Source: Massilia phyllostachyos (lineage in GTDB: Bacteria > Pseudomonadota > Gammaproteobacteria > Burkholderiales > Burkholderiaceae_D). From it: a stretch of 64,000 nucleotides of DNA. The notes beneath the pieces were generated by a model. The model was not told where the DNA came from, made no database searches, and saw only the letters and a list, made by a program, of their open reading frames with translations. The position numbers and the translations under genes were made by a program. The stretch lies in the NCBI RefSeq assembly GCF_021044825.1, contig NZ_JAJNOC010000010.1, positions 62,001 to 126,000 of the forward strand. Reading direction: 5' to 3'. Positions 59,168-64,000 of this stretch are shown here, in pieces (position 1 is the first letter of the stretch; the number at the start of each line of letters is the position of its first letter).

Positions 59168-59419
59168 TCAGAAAACGATCTGCCAGGCGTCGCCCGAGCG
59201 GGAGGCGCTCGACGGGGCCGCGGTGACGGCTTCCGGCCGCACGATCTGGTAGCCGGTGCCCTTGGAGCAGTCGACCTGGGGCGCGCTGCCGTCGGCCTGC
59301 ACGATGCAGGAGGTGCGGATCACGAAGGTGACATCCATGGTCGCGCTGGCGGAGCCGCCGGCCTGGGCCGCGCCGACGGTACTTGCCAGCAGCAGGGCTG
59401 CCATCGTCCATTTCTTCAT
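59168..59419 (-). CDS. Short secreted Csu/SCPU-like protein (possible mini pilin)
   Basis: 83 aa; GGAGCGGGCA precedes ATG 59419. Signal peptide MKKWTMAALLLASTVGAAQA. The mature peptide, about 63 residues, has VTFVIRTSCIVQADGSAP then VDCSKGTGYQIVRPEAV, resembling the paired-Cys part of the 55445 pilin but lacking the DFG segment between and most of the strands after. It could be a minor tip, terminator or decayed subunit of the pilus. The strand is opposite to the pilus operon, so it has separate expression. Confidence 0.6.
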   Translation of the reverse strand: MKKWTMAALLLASTVGAAQAGGSASATMDVTFVIRTSCIVQADGSAPQVDCSKGTGYQIVRPEAVTAAPSSASRSGDAWQIVF

Positions 59420-59719
59420 TGCCCGCTCCTTTCCCGTCTAATGTGATCGTCGATGACACATCATACAAGATAGTTGCCGTAAATAAACTAAGCGCCGTAC
59501 CGAGGCCGGCTCCAGCTTTTATACGTGGAACATGTAGGGGTGACAAGTGCATTGCCGGTTTCGCCGGTTCCGCGGCGGTGAACCGGCGTTCCAACCAGCG
59601 CGGGAGGTAGGGAAATGAGGATGTGGTGCTATTCCGGTTTCGTTTTTTTCAAAACGTCTCAAGCAGAAAAACCGTAGAGGGCAGCCTCTAAAGTGGACGA
59701 AGTTGCGCGTTCGAGACAG
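59420..59719. other. Intergenic region, regulatory
   Basis: 300 bp with no gene. The right end has a stem TAGAGG-GCAG-CCTCTA (59675-59690); read on the minus strand it is followed by CGGTTTTT, a weak terminator of the response regulator gene. Confidence 0.45.
59675..59690 (-). terminator. Weak rho-independent terminator
   Basis: A 6-bp perfect stem TAGAGG/CCTCTA with a tetraloop and a five-T run three bases downstream on the minus strand, 30 bp after the 59720 gene's stop. Confidence 0.45.
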
Positions 59720-60088
59720 TCAGCGCGCCAGCAACCGGCTGGCCGCCGCCACCAGGCCTTCGGGACTGAAGGGTTTGACGATGTAGTCGTCCGCCCCCGC
59801 CGCCAGGCCGGCCGCGATGTCGGACTGCTGGCCGTTCGCCGACAGCAGGATGATGCCGAGCTTGTCGTTGCGCGGATCGAGGCGCAGGATACGGCACAAG
59901 TCGATGCCGCTCTGGCCGTGACCGAGCCAGACGTCGAGCACCACCAGGTCGGGCGGATCGGCCGCCATCATGGCCAATGCCTGTTCCGCCGATTCGGCCT
60001 GGCGCACCTCGCCCAGCGTGCGCAGGCTGAGGCGGATCAGGAGGCGCAGGTCGGGCTGGTCGTCGACCACCAGGATGCGCTTCGTCAT
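59720..60088 (-). CDS. Single-domain response regulator
   Basis: 122 aa, a receiver domain alone. Acidic pocket VVDDQPD (Asp9, Asp10), phosphate site Asp52 in LVVLDVWLGHG, and Lys in DDYIVKPFSPEG. No output domain, so it probably passes phosphate or binds a partner. ATG 60088 overlaps the kinase stop by 4 bp (ATGA at 60085-60088), so the two are coupled. Confidence 0.9.
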   Translation of the reverse strand: MTKRILVVDDQPDLRLLIRLSLRTLGEVRQAESAEQALAMMAADPPDLVVLDVWLGHGQSGIDLCRILRLDPRNDKLGIILLSANGQQSDIAAGLAAGADDYIVKPFSPEGLVAAASRLLAR

Positions 60089-61632
60089 AGCGCATCCCCG
60101 GCCGGCAGCCAGAGCGTGACGGTGGCGCCTGCGCCGCGCTGCGACATGACGTCGGCGGCGCCCCCGTGGATGTCCAGGATTTCCTTCACCAACCGCAGCC
60201 CCAGGCCATGGCCCTCGACGTCGGAGCGCTCGCCGGCGCGGTAGAAGGCGTCGAACATGCGCGCCTGCTGCTCCGGCGTCATGCCGATGCCCTGGTCGCG
60301 GACCGTCACGCCGACGCCGCGCCGGCCGTCGCGCGCCGCCGGCGCGACGACGACCGCCACCGGGGTCCCGGGCGTCGAATAGTGCACGGCGTTGTCGAGC
60401 ACATGGCCGAGCGCCTGCTGGATCCGGCCAGGGTTCACGCTGATGAAGGGAACGGCGCTGCCGCAATCGAGGGTGACGTCGCCCTTGCGTGCTGCCGGCA
60501 CGGTCTCTTCGATGGCGGCGGTGGCCAGGGCGACAGGGCTGACGGCGGCGCGGATCGCCTCGTCCGGACCGCCGGCTTCTAGGCGCGCCAGGTCGAGCAT
60601 CTGGTTGATCAGCGACAGCAGTCGCGTCGATTGCTTGTGGATGATGTCGAGCAGCTCGCGCGCCATGTCGCGCTCGTAGTCGCGCTTGGTCAGGAGTTCG
60701 GAAAAGCCGAGGATGCTGGCCATCGGCGTGCGCAGCTCATGGGTCGCGGTGCGGAAGTAGGCCAGGCGGCGCTGTTCGGCGCCGCGCTCCGCTTCCAGCG
60801 CGGCCCGGTGGGCGGTGACGTCGTGGAGGCTGGCGACCCGGTGCGGGAGGCCGTCGATCTCGACGGCGCTCAGCGCCACTTCCACATCGATCGTCGCGCC
60901 GGGCCGGGCCAGCCGTGTTTCGAAACGCAGCTGGGTGCCGGGCGCCGGCGCCAGGCGGCTGTCGTCAACCCCCAGCAGGGCGGCCGCCGGCTGGCCGGAC
61001 AGCTCCGCCGCGGCGCGCCCGAACAGGCGTTCGGTGGCCGGATTGCAGGACACCACGGCGCCGGCGTCGTCGAGCAGCAGCACGCTGTCGGGCAGGTGCT
61101 CGAGCAGGGCGCGCAGCGAGGCTTCGCTGCGGCGCTGCGCCGCCTGCGCCTCGGCCAGGGCGCCGGCCGCGACTTCGTTGGCGACCATGGCGGCGAGGTC
61201 GCGCAGGATTACGCGGTCCGCCTCGCCGAATTCGCGCGGCAGCGAATCGATCAGGCAGAAGGTGCCGATATAGGCGCCATTGTGGGCGATCGGCAGGCCG
61301 GCATAGAAGCGCACCTGGGGAAATCCGGTCACGTAGTGGCTAGCGGCGAAGCGCGGGTCGCTCATCGCGTCCTGCACCACCATCATCTCGTCCTGGCGGA
61401 TCGCGTGGGTGCAGAAGGATTTGTCGGACGGCGTTTCGCTGAAGGGGAAGCCGACCTGCGACTTGAACCACAGGCGGTTGGCGTCGACCAGGCTGACGAA
61501 GGCCATCGGGACGTTAAACAGGCGCGCGGCCATGCGGGTGATGCGGTCGAAGCGTTCCTCGGTAGCGGTATCGAGGATGTTCAGGTCGAGCAGCACCCGC
61601 AGGCGCCGCGCTTCATCGAGAGTGGACGACAT
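60085..61632 (-). CDS. Cytoplasmic GAF-PAS sensor histidine kinase
   Basis: 515 aa from ATG 61632 (MSSTLDEARRLRVLLDLNIL); a GTG at 61665 is possible. No membrane segment. An N-terminal GAF domain (FNVPMAFVSLVDANRLWFKS, THAIRQDEMMVVQDA), a PAS domain (LLEHLPDSVLLLDDAGAVVS), HisKA with His298 in ATHELRTPMASILG, and an ATPase domain (GHVLDNAVHYSTPG, RDQGIGMTPE, GHGLGLRLVKEIL). It is a soluble sensor of unknown ligand. Operon with the single-domain regulator. Confidence 0.9.
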   Translation of the reverse strand: MSSTLDEARRLRVLLDLNILDTATEERFDRITRMAARLFNVPMAFVSLVDANRLWFKSQVGFPFSETPSDKSFCTHAIRQDEMMVVQDAMSDPRFAASHYVTGFPQVRFYAGLPIAHNGAYIGTFCLIDSLPREFGEADRVILRDLAAMVANEVAAGALAEAQAAQRRSEASLRALLEHLPDSVLLLDDAGAVVSCNPATERLFGRAAAELSGQPAAALLGVDDSRLAPAPGTQLRFETRLARPGATIDVEVALSAVEIDGLPHRVASLHDVTAHRAALEAERGAEQRRLAYFRTATHELRTPMASILGFSELLTKRDYERDMARELLDIIHKQSTRLLSLINQMLDLARLEAGGPDEAIRAAVSPVALATAAIEETVPAARKGDVTLDCGSAVPFISVNPGRIQQALGHVLDNAVHYSTPGTPVAVVVAPAARDGRRGVGVTVRDQGIGMTPEQQARMFDAFYRAGERSDVEGHGLGLRLVKEILDIHGGAADVMSQRGAGATVTLWLPAGDAL

Positions 61633-61688
61633 GATCGTGTAAGGGCTTGGTGTCGCGCAGGTCACAGCGGACGGCCTGCGAAAGGTTG

Positions 61689-62324
61689 TCAGGCTGCGGC
61701 GGGCGCGAGGACGCCTTCGACCGCGCGCCGCAGTTCGGCGAACGGCGCCGGCTTGGGGAAGAAGGGCACGTCCTCCGGCAGGCCCATGGTGTGCACGGTC
61801 GCGCGGTCCAGGCCGCTGACGACGATGATCGCCATGTCGGCGTAGGCGGGGTCGGCGCGCAGGGTGCGGATCATGCGGAAACCGTCCATCCCCGGCATCG
61901 AGAGGTCGCTCACCAGGATGTCGGGGCGCTGCTCGCCGATGCGGATCAGGGCTTCGAAACCGTTGGCGGCCTTGACCACGTCGAGGTCGAGGTCCCAGCT
62001 CGCCATTTCGAGTTCGTACAGGCGCAGCAGGGTCGCTTCGTCGTCGACGATCAGCACGCGCCGGCGTCCGGCCGGCGCCGCCGTCGCGGCGGCGGGCGGA
62101 GGCGCGACCGCGGCGCGGCGCTGGTCGAGCACCCGCTGGATCGACGCCATGACGATGCGGCGGTGCCCGCCGGCGGTCTTCCAGGCCTGCAAGGTGCCGT
62201 TTTCGACCCAGAGCTGGATGGTGCGATGGGATACCCCGATGAGGTCGGCCGCCTGCCGCGTGGAGCAGAAGGCGCTGGGGTCAATGGGCGCGTCGGCGAG
62301 GGCTTGGTCATCGATAGGTTTCAT
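61689..62324 (-). CDS. Response regulator with N-terminal excisionase-type HTH
   Basis: 211 aa from ATG 62324. Residues 20-57 form an excisionase/MerR-like helix-turn-helix (CSTRQAADLIGVSHRTIQLW, then AWKTAGGHRRI). A Pro/Ala-rich linker (70-87) leads to a receiver domain with Asp140 in ILVSDLSMPGMDG and Lys in PFFPKPAPF. DNA-binding domain first and receiver last is the reverse of the usual order. It may respond to the GAF-PAS kinase downstream (57-bp gap). Confidence 0.85.
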   Translation of the reverse strand: MKPIDDQALADAPIDPSAFCSTRQAADLIGVSHRTIQLWVENGTLQAWKTAGGHRRIVMASIQRVLDQRRAAVAPPPAAATAAPAGRRRVLIVDDEATLLRLYELEMASWDLDLDVVKAANGFEALIRIGEQRPDILVSDLSMPGMDGFRMIRTLRADPAYADMAIIVVSGLDRATVHTMGLPEDVPFFPKPAPFAELRRAVEGVLAPAAA

Positions 62325-62432
62325 ATTTATCGATTTTACTGTTTCACCCGCTCGAGTCAAGTGCTATTCAGAAATAAATAAGTGAAACTCCATAAACGGT
62401 CGGCAAATTCGCCACGGAAGGGGTTTGGTAGG

Positions 62433-62529
62433 GGGTGTGAAAAAACCGCCAGGGCAAGGCGCGCCGTCGAAGACAGTACACTTGTACGGCGAGACGGCGC
62501 AACGCCACCATGGCGGAATTTTCACACCC
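62433..62529. repeat. Hairpin element, copy 2 (97 bp)
   Basis: Same orientation as copy 1 (33087-33184) with about four differences: one G-to-A, two changes near the middle right, and one T deletion. The ends are the same inverted repeats. It is again followed at 2 bp by a GTAGGGTGGGC palindrome. Confidence 0.85.
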
Positions 62530-62531
62530 TC

Positions 62532-62561
62532 GTAGGGTGGGCAATCCTTTGCCCACCCTAC
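62532..62561. repeat. GTAGGGTGGGC palindrome, copy 2
   Basis: GTAGGGTGGGC and GCCCACCCTAC flank an 8-base loop, directly after hairpin element copy 2. Confidence 0.8.
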
Positions 62562-62596
62562 AACGGCGTGGCGCAGGCCACGCCGCCGGAGGACGA

Positions 62597-64000
62597 TTAC
62601 TCTTCCTGGAACGCTTCTTCGCGCTTCTTGCGCAGCGAAGGCAGCAGCACGACGATCAGGGCCAAAGCCGCCATCGCCAGCATCACGGCGCTGATCGGGC
62701 GGGTCACGAACACCGTCGGGTCGCTGTGCGAGAGCAGCAGCGCGCGGCGCAGGTATTCTTCCATCATCGGGCCGATGATGTAACCGAGCAGCATCGGCGC
62801 CGGTTCCGCGCCCAGCTTGGCGCAGATGTAGCCGAACAGGCCGAACAGCGCCATCAGGTAGACGTCGAACTCGTTGTTGTTCAGGCTGAACACGCCGATC
62901 GCGCAGAACATCAGGATCGCCGGGAACAGGCGGTGGTAGGGCACCATGATCATCTTGATCCACAGGCCGATCATCGGCAAATTCAGCACCACCAGGAACA
63001 GGTTACCGAACCACATCGACACGATCAGGCCCCAGAACAGGGCCGGCTGCTCGGTCATCACGGCCGGACCCGGCTGGATGCCCTGGATGATCATCGCGCC
63101 GATCATCAGCGCCATCACCGGGTTGGAGGGAATACCCAGGGTCAGCATCGGGATGAAGGAGGTCTGGGCGCCGGCGTTGTTCGCCGCTTCCGGCGCCGCC
63201 ACGCCTTCGATCGCGCCCTTGCCGAAGTTCTTCGCATTGGGCGAGACCTTCTTCTCGATCGAGTAGGAGGCGAACGACGCCAGCATGGCGCCGCCACCCG
63301 GCAGGATGCCGAGGGCCGAGCCGAGCGCGGTGCCGCGCAGGACCGGCGCGATGATGCGCTTGAAGTCTTCCTTGTTCAGCATCAGGCCCTTGACCTTGCC
63401 CATCATGAGGCTGCGGTCCTCGTCGTGCTCGAGATTGCGGATGATTTCGCCGATGCCGAACATGCCCATCGCGACGATCACGAAGTTGATCCCGTCGGCC
63501 AGCTCCGGCAGGTCGAAGGTATAGCGCTGGGCGCCGGAGTTGACGTCGGTGCCGATCAGGCCGAGCAGCAGGCCCAGCAGCACCATGCCGATGGCATTGA
63601 GCAGCGAGCCGCTGGCCAGCACCACCGAAGCTACCAGCCCGAGCACCATCAGCGAGAAGTATTCGGCCGGGCCGAACTTCAACGCCAGGTCGGCCAGCGG
63701 CGGCGCGAACAGCGCCAGCAGCACGGTGGCGACCGTGCCGGCGAAGAAGGAGCCGAGGGCGGCGGTGGCCAGCGCCTTGCCGGCCTGGCCGTTGCGCGCC
63801 ATCTTGTAGCCGTCCAGCGCCGTCACCACGGACGAGGATTCGCCCGGCAGGTTGACCAGGATCGCGGTGGTGGAGCCGCCGTACTGCGCGCCGTAGTAGA
63901 TACCGGCCAGCATGATGAGGGCCGAGATCGGCGGCAGGCCGAAGGTGGCCGGCAGCAGCATCGCGATCGTCGCGATCGGGCCCAGGCCCGGCAGCACGCC
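62597..64000 (-). CDS. tctA: Tripartite tricarboxylate transporter permease (TctA family), partial
   Basis: The last 467 codons; the start lies beyond the right edge. The visible part begins GMLPGLGPIATIAMLLPATF if the first in-frame GTG is read as Met. The glycine motifs PGLGPIATIAMLLPATFGLP and GILPGGGAMLASFASYSIEK, and many hydrophobic segments, are those of TctA, the large membrane subunit that imports citrate or other tricarboxylates with a TctC binding protein and TctB. It ends in a short charged tail (LRKKREEAFQEE). The tctB and tctC partners should lie to the right of the window. Confidence 0.92.
   Translation of the reverse strand, partial: GVLPGLGPIATIAMLLPATFGLPPISALIMLAGIYYGAQYGGSTTAILVNLPGESSSVVTALDGYKMARNGQAGKALATAALGSFFAGTVATVLLALFAPPLADLALKFGPAEYFSLMVLGLVASVVLASGSLLNAIGMVLLGLLLGLIGTDVNSGAQRYTFDLPELADGINFVIVAMGMFGIGEIIRNLEHDEDRSLMMGKVKGLMLNKEDFKRIIAPVLRGTALGSALGILPGGGAMLASFASYSIEKKVSPNAKNFGKGAIEGVAAPEAANNAGAQTSFIPMLTLGIPSNPVMALMIGAMIIQGIQPGPAVMTEQPALFWGLIVSMWFGNLFLVVLNLPMIGLWIKMIMVPYHRLFPAILMFCAIGVFSLNNNEFDVYLMALFGLFGYICAKLGAEPAPMLLGYIIGPMMEEYLRRALLLSHSDPTVFVTRPISAVMLAMAALALIVVLLPSLRKKREEAFQEE

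Overview
The window is GC-rich, gene-dense DNA with an overwhelming preference for G or C at third codon positions. The gene complement (Csu-type pilus genes, a DUF455 protein beside DNA polymerase II, a TctA permease, a XylR-type regulator, many small intergenic palindromes) points to a betaproteobacterium of the Burkholderiales. A Massilia/Oxalobacteraceae-type soil bacterium is my best guess; this is inference, because the window has no rRNA gene. No tRNA, rRNA, CRISPR array or prophage was seen. The xylH-like gene runs off the left edge and the tctA-like gene runs off the right edge.

Left part (1-5000): a pentose and hemicellulose block with the end of a sugar ABC permease, an AraC-type XylR-like regulator, an aldose 1-epimerase and an exported GH43 enzyme. 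From 4981 to 11854 a tightly coupled operon encodes a MoxR-type AAA+ ATPase, an unrecognised protein, a protein with both a HExxH metallopeptidase site and a vWA domain, a small helical protein and an adenylate-forming ligase. The last four junctions are a 1-bp gap and three 4-bp stop/start overlaps. This is the best candidate for an under-described system. pnuC-nadR (NAD salvage) follows.

13.6-29.5 kb: a metabolic region with two DUF1080 proteins, an FAD amine-oxidase-like protein, a GNAT enzyme, an SMP-30 lactonase, an esterase, a lactate-dehydrogenase-type flavoenzyme, a semialdehyde dehydrogenase, MFS and YeeE/YedE transporters, an MBL-fold protein and an exported GH3 glucosidase. The lactonase and dehydrogenase would fit oxidative (Weimberg-type) pentose breakdown, and the GH43, GH3 and esterase fit xylan-type substrates. 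Two apparent gene remnants lie here, near 13.6 kb and 26.8 kb.

29.5-46 kb: a ParD-like/methionine aminopeptidase pair behind an 11-bp direct repeat, a TRIC-type channel, a PhaC-like hydrolase, zwf, a complete IS1595-type insertion sequence with 13-bp inverted repeats and an imperfect 8-bp target duplication, an MBL-fold lipoprotein, a methyltransferase, an APC permease, a fluoroacetate-dehalogenase-like enzyme divergent from a TonB-dependent receptor, and a sialidase-like/membrane-protein cluster.

46-64 kb: a LytS/LytTR two-component pair, an isochorismatase-fold protein that lacks the usual cysteine, DUF455, polB, a large sensor kinase, a pilin-chaperone-usher operon, and a GAF/PAS kinase with two response regulators. 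A 97-98-bp hairpin element occurs twice (33.1 and 62.4 kb), each copy followed by a GTAGGGTGGGC palindrome. Related palindromes are scattered elsewhere.
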